Notes under the pieces: generated by a model | Database searches by the model: none | What the model saw: the letters and a program-made list of their open reading frames with translations, nothing else | What the model was told of the DNA's origin: nothing | Program-made: the position numbers and the translations under genes | NCBI RefSeq assembly: GCF_026625705.1 | Contig: NZ_CP113059.1 | Span: 372,001-436,000 of the forward strand | Source of the DNA: Pedobacter sp. SL55 | GTDB lineage: Bacteria > Bacteroidota > Bacteroidia > Sphingobacteriales > Sphingobacteriaceae | DNA: 64,000 nt | Direction of reading: 5' to 3' | Part shown: positions 33,350 to 42,084 of the stretch, piece after piece | Numbering within the stretch: position 1 is the stretch's first letter | Layout: every line of letters begins with the position of its first letter

Positions 33350-36278
33350 CTATACTACAATATTTACAATCTTTCCTTTTACGAAAATGATTTTCTTAGG
33401 ACTAGCTCCGTTTAAAAATCCTTGAACTTGCTCATTAGCCAAGACCGCAGCGGCAGCATCTTCTTGCTCTAAGGTTAAACTCAAATTCAGGTTCATTTTC
33501 ATTTTACCGTTGATAGAAATGGGATAAGCAAACTCATCTTCTATCAAATAATTAGGGTTGAAAACAGGGAATTGAGCGGTTGATAAATCTTTATTGCCTA
33601 ATAACGACCATAGTTCTTCGCAGATGTGTGGCGCATAAGCTGCTAACACTACCACTAAATCTTGTAGAATTGCTCGTTTGTTGCATTTCAAATCTGTTAG
33701 TTCGTTAACTGCAATCATAAAGCTCGAAACCGAGGTATTAAATGAAAAACGCTCAATATCATCTTGTACTTTCTTGATGATTTTGTGCAATGCTTTCAGC
33801 TCCGCTTTAGTTGGTTCAGCATCGCTTACGGTAAATTCCCAAGCCTCATTATGGAACAAACGCCAGAATTTACGCAAGAACTTAAATACACCTTCAATAC
33901 CGTTGGTGTTCCAAGGTTTGCTTTGCTCTAACGGCCCTAAGAACATTTCGTACATACGTAAAGTATCTGCGCCGTACTGTGCAATTAACACATCTGGGTT
34001 TACTACGTTGAACTTAGATTTAGACATCTTTTCAACTTCTACACCGCAGATATAAGCCCCCTCCTGACCTACCCCAAAGGGGCGAGGAAATGGTTCCATC
34101 TTCCAAAATTAAGACAGCGTCTTGGTACTCTGGTCTCCACGCTCTAAATTTTTGGATGTTTAACCTATCGTTCTCAACGATGTTGACGTCTACGTGCATA
34201 GAGCCAGCTTGAACTAGTTGATTATTTTCAGCTAAAAACTCCAAAGATGAATACCTGAAGGGAATACCCCATTTATCTAAAAGATTTTGCTGTTCTTGTA
34301 GATTGGCAGCTTTGTTCCACTGCTCATAAAGTCCTTTCGAAACAAATCTAGTTTGTACAATTTTTCCATCTTCGATACAATTCAATCGATAAACAAAGTT
34401 ACTTCTACCTTGTATCATCCCTTGGTTAATCAACTTTTTGAAAGGCTCTTCCTCTTGCACATAGCCTAAATCTTTCAAAAACTTGTTCCAGAAGCGGCTA
34501 TACAACAAATGGCCAGTGGCATGTTCGTTACCACCGATGTACAAATCCACATCTTTCCAATATGCTACAGCTTCTTTCGAGGCGAATGCTTTGTCGTTTT
34601 GCGCATCCATATAACGGTACCAATACCAGCTACTTCCTGCCCAACCTGGCATGGTAGACAATTCGTACTCGTAACGGTCTTCGTATTTCCAACCTTCGGC
34701 TCTTGCCAAAGGCGGCTCGCCGGTTTCGGTTGGTAAGTATTTATCAATTTCTGGCAATACCAATGGTAATTCTTCCTCTTTCAACAAGTAAGGCAACCCG
34801 TCTTTAAAATACACAGGAATAGGCTCGCCCCAATAACGTTGGCGACCAAAAATAGCATCACGCTGGCGGAAATTCACTTTCGCTTTTCCTACGCCTTGGT
34901 CTTCTAACCATTGATTTAAGAAAGCAACAGCCTCTTTATATTCCATTCCGTTGATGAAGCCGGAGTTGATGTATTTACCTTCTTTGGTGGCATCTGCTTG
35001 TTGGTCGATGTCTTTTTGCGCATCCAAAATTTGGATAATCGGTAAACCGAAGTGCGTTGCGAATAACCAGTCGCGTTGGTCGCCACTTGGCACGCCCATT
35101 ACCGCACCGGTACCGTAACCTGCCAATACATAATCGGCAATCCACAATTGTACACGCTCACCACTTACCGGGTTAATTACATAAGTTCCCGTAAAAGCAC
35201 CCGAAACAGTTTTAGCATCCGCCATGCGGTCTAATTCCGATTTCTTTTTCGTTTGTGCAATATAGCTTTCGATATCCGCTTTTTGCTCTGGAGTAGTCAA
35301 TTCTGCCACCCATTCGTGCTCTGGTGCCAGCACCAAGTAAGAAACTCCAAAAATGGTATCCACACGAGTGGTAAAAACTTCTATTTGTTTATCGTTACCT
35401 TCCACTTTGAACTTTACCGATGCACCAACGCTCTTGCCTATCCAGTTGCGTTGCATTTCTTTCATCGGTTCTGGCCAATCAATGGTATCCAAACCTTGCA
35501 AAAGCCTATCCGCATAGGCAGTAATTCTCATACTCCATTGCATCATTTTCTTTTGCTCTACTGGATATCCGCCACGCTCAGAAACCCCGTCTTTCACTTC
35601 ATCATTAGCTAACACCGTACCTAAAGCAGCACACCAATTTACCGTACTTTCCTTTAAATAAGTTAAACGATATTTCAATAGCTCAACCTGCTTTTCTTCT
35701 TCACTAAAATTAGCCCAGTCTGTAGGCAAAAAGTTTCTAGTATCCTCATCGCAAGCCGCTTTTACATCGGCGCTGCCTGCTTCATTGAATTTATGAATTA
35801 GGGTAGATATCGGCTCTGCTTTATCCGTTTCTAGGTTATACCAAGAATTGAATAATTGCATGAATATCCATTGTGTCCATTTGTAGTAAGCCGGATCGCT
35901 GGTGCGCACCTCACGGCTCCAATCAAAAGAGAAACCAATTTGGTCTAACTGCCTGCGATAAGTATTGATATTGGTTTCGGTAGTTACTGCCGGATGCTGA
36001 CCAGTTTGGATAGCGTATTGCTCTGCAGGCAAACCAAACGAATCGTAACCCATGGGATGCAGCACATTGAAACCCTTTAAACGCTTATATCTAGAAAAAA
36101 TATCAGAAGCGATATAACCTAGTGGATGACCAACATGCAAACCTGCTCCCGAAGGGTAAGGAAACATGTCTAATACATAATATTTCGGCTTGTCTGAATT
36201 AGCTTCAGCTTTGAACGATTGATTTTCTGCCCAATATTTTTGCCACTTTTGCTCTATCTCTCTAAATTGATAATCCAT
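33350..36278 (-). pseudogene. leuS: Leucyl-tRNA synthetase, disrupted by a short repeat insertion and a frameshift
   Basis: Class Ia synthetase charging tRNA-Leu. The 5' frame (36278-34032) encodes [18 protein letters not shown], the HVGH form of HIGH (48-51), the CP1 editing domain and most of the catalytic core up to ..[16 protein letters not shown]. It then runs into unrelated residues and stops. The 3' frame (from about 34054 to 33350) resumes [20 protein letters not shown], with the KMSKS loop, and the anticodon-binding domain. Between EDGT and YICG lie ~37 foreign bases (34055-34091) with GC-rich palindromic sequence. Length 37 breaks the frame by +1; removing one C from the CCCCC at 34057-34061 would give a continuous enzyme with a 12-residue insert. 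Only copy in the window of an essential gene. Confidence 0.85.
34055..34091. repeat. Short palindromic insertion inside leuS
   Basis: About 37 bp containing CCTACCCC-AAA-GGGGCGAGG, an imperfect hairpin flanked by CCCCTCCT and AGGAAAT. It interrupts the otherwise conserved coding text between the EDGT and [14 protein letters not shown] codons. Exact ends are uncertain by one or two bases. Confidence 0.7.
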
Positions 36279-36312
36279 TGATATGTTGTTTCTAGTAACG
36301 TTCTTAAACGTG

Positions 36313-36320
36313 CAAAGGTA
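36313..36320 (-). promoter_or_regulatory. leuS -7 box TACCTTTG
   Basis: Exact TAnnTTTG on the minus strand, 34 bases before the leuS ATG; no clear -33. Confidence 0.45.
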
Positions 36321-36371
36321 AGGAAATTTACGACTTTAGAATTACGATTGAACTTCTAATGAGAGAATTTT

Positions 36372-36510
36372 GAATGACTAAATGAGTGAATGATTAAATG
36401 ACCAATATCCAAGCACCAATTATCAGACACTTAATATTATCGCCTCTGCAAAATCTTCTTAAATCTGCAGAAAATGAAATAACCAACATCCAAGAACCAA
36501 TTATCAAAAA
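36372..36510. repeat. Heptad mosaic sequence in the leuS-ftsX gap
   Basis: The gap 36279-36719 between divergent genes holds 7-mers GAATGAC TAAATGA GTGAATG ATTAAAT (36372-36399). It also holds two direct copies of a CAA-centred 7-mer string: ACCAATA TCCAAGC ACCAATT ATCAGAC (36400-36427) and ACCAACA TCCAAGA ACCAATT ATCAAAA (36482-36509). I see no gene here. A weak TATCTTTC lies near 36683, upstream of ftsX. Confidence 0.6.
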
Positions 36511-36719
36511 TGAAATGAGTACCACTCATATACTTACGGACTTTCCGACTATAAACTTTCGGACAAACAATCGTTAAAGAATGTTAAAGTCTCAGGATAT
36601 AAACTAACGTTTCGCAACCTTTATACGTTCTTAACAATAAAACAATTGAGCAATTAAGCCATCATTAATTTAAGATTTAGCGTATCTTTCCTTATTTTCG
36701 CAGAAACAATTAAATACTT

Positions 36720-37598
36720 ATGGAAGAATTTGAAGTAAGTCAGGCGGCAAAAAAGACCAAAACAGTATACGTTTCTACCATTTTTAGCATTGCATTAGTA
36801 TTGTTAATGTTGGGCATGTTGGGCTTAATTTTGGTACATGCCAAAAACTTATCTAACTATGTGAAAGAGAATATTGTGCTAAACATTATTGTTGATGAAG
36901 GTGCAAAAGAAACCGAAGTGCTTGCTTTTAAAAAGAGTTTAGACAACAATGTTGCGGTTAAACAAACTCAATACGTAAATAAAGAGGTTGCTCAACACAA
37001 TTTAACTAAAGATTTAGGCGAGGATTTTGTTAACTTCCTAGGATACAACCCGCTACTCTCTACCATTGATGTATATATGAAGGCAGATTATGCCAACAAC
37101 CAAAATATCGATGCGTTGAAAAAGAGCATGGAGAAAAACCCAATTGTTAAAGAGGTAGTGTATCAAAGCTCATTGATTGATATGGTAAACAAGAACATCA
37201 ACACCATTAGTTTAATTGTTTTAGGCTTTGCGGTAATTTTATTGGTAATTGCCATTGCGTTAATCAACAATACCATTCGTTTGGCTATTTTCTCTCAGCG
37301 TTTTTTAATTAAAAGTATGCAGTTGGTAGGCGCAACCAAAAACTTCATCCGCCAGCCATTTATATTAGTTGCCGCTTTGCATGGAGTTATTGCCTCGTTT
37401 ATTGCTATTATCATCCTTTTAGGGTTACTATATTATACACAACAAGAGCTGCCAGAAATCATCATTTTGAGAAACTATAGCGAATTTGGCTTGGTATTCA
37501 TCAGTTTGGTGGCCATTGGTATTTTCATTACCGGAATAAGTACCTGGTTTGCAGTAAGCAAATATCTACGTTTAAAAGTTTACGATTTATACAGATAA
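36720..37598 (+). CDS. ftsX: Cell division protein FtsX
   Basis: 292 residues. FtsX is the membrane partner of the FtsE ATPase and controls septal peptidoglycan hydrolases through its extracellular domain. Layout is typical: cytoplasmic N-terminus, membrane helix about 20-43 (TIFSIALVLLMLGMLGLILV), an extracellular domain about 45-165 including LSTIDVYMKADYANNQNIDA, then three helices at about 170-195, 220-245 and 260-283 with the FtsX permease core (IRLAIFSQRFLIKSMQLVGA). ftsE is not adjacent, which is usual in Bacteroidota. The stop and the next start overlap as TAATG. Confidence 0.95.
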   Translation: MEEFEVSQAAKKTKTVYVSTIFSIALVLLMLGMLGLILVHAKNLSNYVKENIVLNIIVDEGAKETEVLAFKKSLDNNVAVKQTQYVNKEVAQHNLTKDLGEDFVNFLGYNPLLSTIDVYMKADYANNQNIDALKKSMEKNPIVKEVVYQSSLIDMVNKNINTISLIVLGFAVILLVIAIALINNTIRLAIFSQRFLIKSMQLVGATKNFIRQPFILVAALHGVIASFIAIIILLGLLYYTQQELPEIIILRNYSEFGLVFISLVAIGIFITGISTWFAVSKYLRLKVYDLYR

Positions 37599-37825
37599 TG
37601 TCAGACAAAAAAACAACTTCTGCAACGCAGAAACCAAAAGAAGAATTGGTATTCAGTAAGAAAAATTACCAATTATTAATCATCAGCATTGTTATTGTAG
37701 TGGTTGGCTTTATCTTAATGATGGGTGCAGATGGCGATATCTACGATACTAGAAGAACATTAATTGCACCAGTAGTAGTGCTTTTCGGCTTCGCATTTGG
37801 GGTTTACGCTGTTCTAAAGAAATAA
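37598..37825 (+). CDS. DUF3098 small membrane protein
   Basis: 75 residues. A polar N-terminus (KKTTSATQKPKEELVFSKKN) is followed by two membrane helices (about 27-45 and 54-73) separated by the conserved loop MGADGDIYDTRRTLIAP. This is the DUF3098 pattern, a Bacteroidota-specific family located between ftsX and uppP. Its function is unknown; the fixed position suggests a cell-envelope or division role. The start overlaps the ftsX stop by one base, so translation is probably coupled. Confidence 0.93.
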   Translation: MSDKKTTSATQKPKEELVFSKKNYQLLIISIVIVVVGFILMMGADGDIYDTRRTLIAPVVVLFGFAFGVYAVLKK

Positions 37826-37891
37826 AGCCCATCCTAACCTTCCCAAAAGGATGGAAACTAATGACGCATAGCCGATTGGAGAGACATCAAT

Positions 37892-37926
37892 CGTATTTCG
37901 TAAATCTACAATCGTAAATCTAGATA
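37892..37926. repeat. Heptad repeat abutting the uppP start codon
   Basis: Five consecutive 7-mers CGTATTT CGTAAAT CTACAAT CGTAAAT CTAGATA run directly into the uppP ATG at 37927. Confidence 0.7.
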
Positions 37927-38721
37927 ATGAACTATCTACAAGCAATTATCCTTGCTATTATTGAAGGATTAACCGAATTTTTGCCCGTTTCGTCTACAGG
38001 CCACATGATTATTGGCACAGCTTTAATGAATATGGAGCCTACTCCTTTTGTTAAGCTTTTTACCATTGTGATACAACTCGGCACCATCTTATCTGTTTTG
38101 GTATTGTACTTTAAACGCTTTTTCAAGTCGCTAAATTTCTACTATAAATTGGTGGTGGCCGCTATACCAGCGTCAATTTTAGGCTTATTACTAAATGATT
38201 TTATCGATTCGCTATTAGAAAGCCCTTTAATGGTGGCCGTGATGTTAGTAGTTGGCGGAGTTATCTTACTCTTTGTAGATAAATGGTTCAACAAACCCCA
38301 AATCGAAAACTCGGACGAAATCTCTTACAAACAATCTTTCATTATTGGGCTTTACCAATGCTTAGCATTAATTCCTGGTACGTCTCGTTCGGCAAATACT
38401 ATTGTTGGCGGAATGACACAAAATCTTACCCGTAAAGCAGCAGCCGAATTTTCTTTCTTTTTAGCTATCCCCATGATGTTGGGTGCTTCTGTTGTGAAAT
38501 TGTACAAATTCATGAAAGAAGGGCATACTTTTTCAGGAGATGAAATTAACCTTTTAATTATTGGCAATGTAGTTGGCTTTATCGTAGCTATTATCGCCAT
38601 AAAGAGCTTTATTACTGTGCTCACTAAGCATGGCTTCAAAGCTTTTGGCTGGTATCGCATTGTAGTAGGACTAATTATCTTGGTATTATTACTTTCAGGC
38701 CACGAGTTATCCATTATTTAA
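37927..38721 (+). CDS. uppP: Undecaprenyl-diphosphate phosphatase
   Basis: 264 residues, BacA family, about eight membrane helices. It recycles undecaprenyl diphosphate to the monophosphate carrier for peptidoglycan and other glycans. Active-site motif 1 is [19 protein letters not shown], with conserved Glu and Ser, and motif 2 is [16 protein letters not shown] with the catalytic Arg. Overexpression of this family gives bacitracin resistance, hence the old name BacA. It follows ftsX and DUF3098 in the conserved cluster, 101 bases downstream, behind a string of heptamers that covers its leader. Confidence 0.96.
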   Translation: MNYLQAIILAIIEGLTEFLPVSSTGHMIIGTALMNMEPTPFVKLFTIVIQLGTILSVLVLYFKRFFKSLNFYYKLVVAAIPASILGLLLNDFIDSLLESPLMVAVMLVVGGVILLFVDKWFNKPQIENSDEISYKQSFIIGLYQCLALIPGTSRSANTIVGGMTQNLTRKAAAEFSFFLAIPMMLGASVVKLYKFMKEGHTFSGDEINLLIIGNVVGFIVAIIAIKSFITVLTKHGFKAFGWYRIVVGLIILVLLLSGHELSII

Positions 38722-38725
38722 TCCG

Positions 38726-38733
38726 TAAATTTG
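38726..38733 (+). promoter_or_regulatory. Possible -7 box TAAATTTG before truB
   Basis: Exact TAnnTTTG four bases after the uppP stop and 17 bases before the TTG start of truB; no clear -33 TTG. Confidence 0.4.
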
Positions 38734-38750
38734 CGGCCTAAATAAATACT

Positions 38751-39491
38751 TTGCAAGCAAATATTACATTCCCAGACTTCAATTTTGCAGAAGGCGAACT
38801 TTTGCTCATTAATAAACCTTACCAATGGACTTCTTTCGACGTTGTTGGAAAAATCCGTAATTCGTTAAAGCCAGCAAAGTTAAAAGTTGGTCATGCTGGT
38901 ACTTTAGATCCCTTAGCAACAGGCTTGTTGATTATCTGTACCGGAAAACTGACCAAGAAAATCGACACCTTCCAAGCAGAAGAAAAAGAATACACCGGAA
39001 CTTTGGTACTGGGTGCTACTACCCCATCTTACGATATGGAAACCGAAGTAGATGCTACTTTTGATATTTCAAACATTAGCGAAGAGCAAATTTACGCTAT
39101 CACCGAGCAATTTAAAGGCGATATCTCTCAATATCCGCCAGCACATTCTGCTGTAAAAGTAAATGGCGAACGCTTATACGTGAAAGCTCGTTTAGGCGAA
39201 GAAGTAGAATTGAAAAAGCGTTTTGTAACCGTTAATGAGTTTGAAATTACCCGAATTGCTTTACCCGAGGTAGATTTTAGAGTAGTTTGCAGCAAAGGCA
39301 CTTACATACGCTCGCTAGTTTCTGATTTTGGCAAGGCATTAAACAATGGTGCTTACCTTTCTAAATTGACACGCACCCGCAGTGGCAACTTTTTATTGAG
39401 CAATGCGTTTGAGCTGCCCGCATTCATTGCTTATCTTCGTGATAAAAGAGAAGAAGCAAAAGCAAATACAGAAACCAATGAAAAAGCATAG
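38751..39491 (+). CDS. truB: tRNA pseudouridine(55) synthase TruB
   Basis: 246 residues. TruB makes pseudouridine 55 in the T-loop of tRNAs. The catalytic motif is KVGHAGTLDPLATGLLIICT with D53; NKPYQWTSFDVVGKIR at the start and GTYIRSLVSDFGKALNNGAY are further family blocks. The length fits the short Bacteroidota form without a C-terminal PUA domain. The start is a TTG at 38751: an in-frame stop lies at 38739-38741 and there is no ATG or GTG between it and the conserved FNFAEGELLLINKP. The last 14 bases overlap the yitT gene. Confidence 0.95.
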   Translation: MQANITFPDFNFAEGELLLINKPYQWTSFDVVGKIRNSLKPAKLKVGHAGTLDPLATGLLIICTGKLTKKIDTFQAEEKEYTGTLVLGATTPSYDMETEVDATFDISNISEEQIYAITEQFKGDISQYPPAHSAVKVNGERLYVKARLGEEVELKKRFVTVNEFEITRIALPEVDFRVVCSKGTYIRSLVSDFGKALNNGAYLSKLTRTRSGNFLLSNAFELPAFIAYLRDKREEAKANTETNEKA

Positions 39492-40341
39492 CAAAAGTGA
39501 AAAAATACGCATGGCGAGAGAAATTCTCTTCATGTGTTTAGGCGTTATTTCTGCATGTTTTGGGCTAAAAAGTTTTTTAATGCCCGAGCATTTTATTGAT
39601 GGTGGCGTAACTGGTATTTCGCTATTGGTAAGCACACTAACCGACTGGAATTTATCTTACCTCATCATCATCATCAATATTCCTTTTATTATTTTAGGCT
39701 ATAAACAGATAGGTAGCGTTTTTGCATTTAAAACAGCTATCGCCATTGCGGCGCTTTCTTTGGGGTTAATTTTCATTCCGTTTGTACCCATTACCCACGA
39801 GAAAGTTTTGGTGGCCTTTTTTGGCGGGTTCTTTCTAGGCGGCGGTATAGGCTTGGCCATGCGTGGCGGCTGCGTAATTGATGGCACCGAAGTTTTAGCT
39901 TTGTACATCAGTAGAAAAAGTCAACTAACGGTAGGCAATATCATTTTTATCCTCAACATCATTATCTTCTTATTTGCCGCTTACTTTATTAATATCGATA
40001 CCGCTTTATACGCAATCCTAACGTACCTATCGGCCACAAATACCATCGATTTTATTGTAAACCGCTTAGAGGCTTATACCGGAGTAACAATCATCTCTGA
40101 AGAAAATGAGACGATTAAGGCCTTTATCATTAACGAGATGAAACGAGGCGTAACTATTTACAAAGGCGAAGGTGGTTATTTGCAGAAAAAAGACATCGAC
40201 ATTATTTATACCGTAGTAACCAAGCTAGAATTGAGTAAACTACAAGATAAAATAAACGAAATTGACCCTAATGCGTTTGTTGTACAACAGCAAATTGCTG
40301 ATTTAAAAGGCGGCGTGGTTAAACGTCAGGCTTTCCATTAA
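39478..40341 (+). CDS. YitT family membrane protein (DUF161-DUF2179)
   Basis: 287 residues from ATG 39478. Five membrane helices form the DUF161 part (ILFMCLGVISACFGLKSFLM, ISLLVSTLTDWNLSYLIII and GGIGLAMRGGCVIDGTEVLA). A soluble C-terminal DUF2179 domain (about 205-280) follows, with ETIKAFIINEMKRGVTIYKG and the usual DIDIIYTVVTKLELSKL. Transport activity is assumed for the family but not proven in general. The start lies 14 bases inside truB; the earlier frame opening at 39403 is not used because it would run deep into truB. Confidence 0.9.
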   Translation: MKKHSKSEKIRMAREILFMCLGVISACFGLKSFLMPEHFIDGGVTGISLLVSTLTDWNLSYLIIIINIPFIILGYKQIGSVFAFKTAIAIAALSLGLIFIPFVPITHEKVLVAFFGGFFLGGGIGLAMRGGCVIDGTEVLALYISRKSQLTVGNIIFILNIIIFLFAAYFINIDTALYAILTYLSATNTIDFIVNRLEAYTGVTIISEENETIKAFIINEMKRGVTIYKGEGGYLQKKDIDIIYTVVTKLELSKLQDKINEIDPNAFVVQQQIADLKGGVVKRQAFH

Positions 40342-40562
40342 GATTAAACCACATGTACACATAGGATATTTTAGTTTAAAGAAATAGCAAATTGATAATG
40401 AAGAAATATAAATACGTTTTATCTAATATTGAAGTTAGAAAGATTATGTTTCTATGTGGCAAATAATAAGATTTAATTATTTTGAACCATCATGATTTTC
40501 AAATCAAAAAATAAACAAATAATCATGATAGCTCATCTCCATTAAATACAAGATATAGCTGA

Positions 40563-41599
40563 ATGAAAATATATACCCAACTTTCGGAGTTTAAAAAATT
40601 AGATAACGCAGTAGTTACCATCGGTACTTTTGACGGCGTGCATTTTGGGCACCAAAAAATTATCAAAAGATTGTGCGAATTAGCAAAATCTTCAGGTGGA
40701 GAAACGGTTTTATTGACTTTTTCCCCCACCCGCGGATGATCATTGACCCTGAAAACCAGGACTTGAAAATGATTAATACGGTTGACGAAAAAGCGCAGAT
40801 CTTAGCTAGTTTAGGTGTAGACCATTTAATTATCACGCCATTTACCAGAGATTTTTCTAATTTAAGTGCCGAAGAATACATTAAAAACATTTTGGTAGAT
40901 GCCATTGGCACTAAGAAAATCATTATCGGTTACGACCATCGCTTTGGCAAAGATAGATTGGGCAATATTCAAACTCTAGCAGCAAATGCAGAAGTTTTTG
41001 GCTACAGCGTTGAGGAAATTCCAGAGCAAGATATTAACGATGTTGCCGTAAGCTCTACCAAAATCAGGAAAGCTTTATTAGATGGCGATGTTGCTTTAGC
41101 TAACAACTACTTAGGCTATGCATTTTCTATTTATGGCCCAGTAATTAAAGGCGATAAAATTGGAAGAACCATAGGTTTTCCTACAGCAAACATTTTTGTT
41201 GCCGAAACCTACAAATTAATTCCTGGCGATGGCATTTACGCAGTTACCGTAGAATTGGAGTCGGAGGTCGGAAGTCCGAAGTCCGAAGATAATAATACTC
41301 AATCTCACACGTCAAACAGTAAAACAAATAATTCTTTATTTGAACTTCCTACATCGGACATCAGACATCAGACTTACAAGGGAATGGCTTACATTGGGCA
41401 ACGACCAACCATTAACGGTATGACACGCAACATAGAAGTAAACATCTTTGATTTCGACAAAGAGATTTACGGACAGAACATTAAGATGAGCTTCTTGGCT
41501 TTTTTAAGGCACGACGTGAAATTTACAGGATTAGAAGCCTTGAAAAAACAGTTACAGCAAGATAAAGAAGATACTTTGGCTTTTTTCGACGGCAAGTAA
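40563..41599 (+). pseudogene. ribF: Bifunctional riboflavin kinase / FAD synthetase, frameshifted, with in-frame repeat insertion
   Basis: RibF makes FMN and FAD from riboflavin and is normally essential. The 5' frame (40563-40739) encodes MKIYTQLSEFKKLDNAVVTI with GTFDGVHFGHQKII (HxGH nucleotidyltransferase motif) and stops early. The next frame resumes with FFPHPRMIIDPENQDLKMIN and continues through VSSTKIRKALLDGDV and the kinase part (GDKIGRTIGFPTANIF .. IGQRPTINGMTRNIEV). One missing T in the TTTTTCCCCC run (40718-40727) explains the break exactly. In the kinase domain, ~38 residues (about codons at 41260-41373, Ser/Thr/Asn-rich) separate YAVTVELE from YKGMAYIG; they are encoded by a palindromic heptad element. 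Sequencing error is likely for the frameshift, not for the in-frame insert. Confidence 0.88.
41260..41373. repeat. Heptad palindromic element translated within ribF
   Basis: Left arm is four tandem 7-mers GTCGGAG GTCGGAA GTCCGAA GTCCGAA (41260-41287). Right arm (41345-41373) contains CATCGGA CATCAGA CATCAGA. The left 29 bases and the complement of the right 29 agree at 22 positions. The span is 114 bp, 38 codons, and keeps the frame. Confidence 0.82.
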
Positions 41600-41685
41600 C
41601 ATCTTATTGTCGTTTTCTAATTAACAAAGGCCATTTATTGCTTTAAAGCTTCAAAAACCCAACATTTTTTTGTAATTTGTGGGCT

Positions 41686-42027
41686 ATGAAGTATGTGTTG
41701 CTCTTTTTTGTTTGGTTAACGCTTTGCTACTCTTCGTTATCTGCTAACGAAACTGCATTGCCCTTGCAAAAAGAAACACAAATTAGCACAACTACTAAAG
41801 TAAGCCTCGGCAAAAAGAAAAAATCATCGAACTTTACGAAAATAAAAGTAAATTCTACCAAAGCACGACCATCATTTGCTCAAAGTATCTTACCAAACCT
41901 GCCTTTTAACATCAACACAAAACCAACGCTATCCATCACATTAAAAATCTTAGATTGGCGTATTCGCAAAAAATTCAGTTATCAATATATATTTAGCTAC
42001 CTATATCCTAAACATGCCTTTTGGTAA
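41686..42027 (+). CDS. Small exported protein of unknown function
   Basis: 113 residues from ATG 41686. Residues 1-20 (MKYVLLFFVWLTLCYSSLSA) make a good signal peptide. The mature part is basic and Ser/Thr/Lys-rich (VSLGKKKKSSNFTKIKVNST), and the C-terminus is aromatic and hydrophobic (YQYIFSYLYPKHAFW). No family is recognised. The upstream in-frame TTG at 41677 would put residues before the signal peptide and is rejected. A near-consensus TAATTTG lies about ten bases before the ATG. It sits between ribF and a cation antiporter on the same strand; no functional link is visible. Confidence 0.55.
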   Translation: MKYVLLFFVWLTLCYSSLSANETALPLQKETQISTTTKVSLGKKKKSSNFTKIKVNSTKARPSFAQSILPNLPFNINTKPTLSITLKILDWRIRKKFSYQYIFSYLYPKHAFW

Positions 42028-42084
42028 ATTTTGTTTCCATTTTTAATCATTAAAATTTAAACAACAAAACAACATTTTAGCCAG

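Noticed and set aside
33350..34099. Separate gene for the C-terminal part of LeuRS starting at the ATG at 34099 (split synthetase)
   Set aside because: The start codon and first 15 residues are encoded by the inserted repeat, and a one-base change restores a single enzyme. A true split is possible but less likely.
40673..41599. ribF beginning at its internal open frame only
   Set aside because: The conserved nucleotidyltransferase start (GTFDGVHFGHQK) is encoded upstream in another frame, so the gene is a frameshifted full-length ribF.
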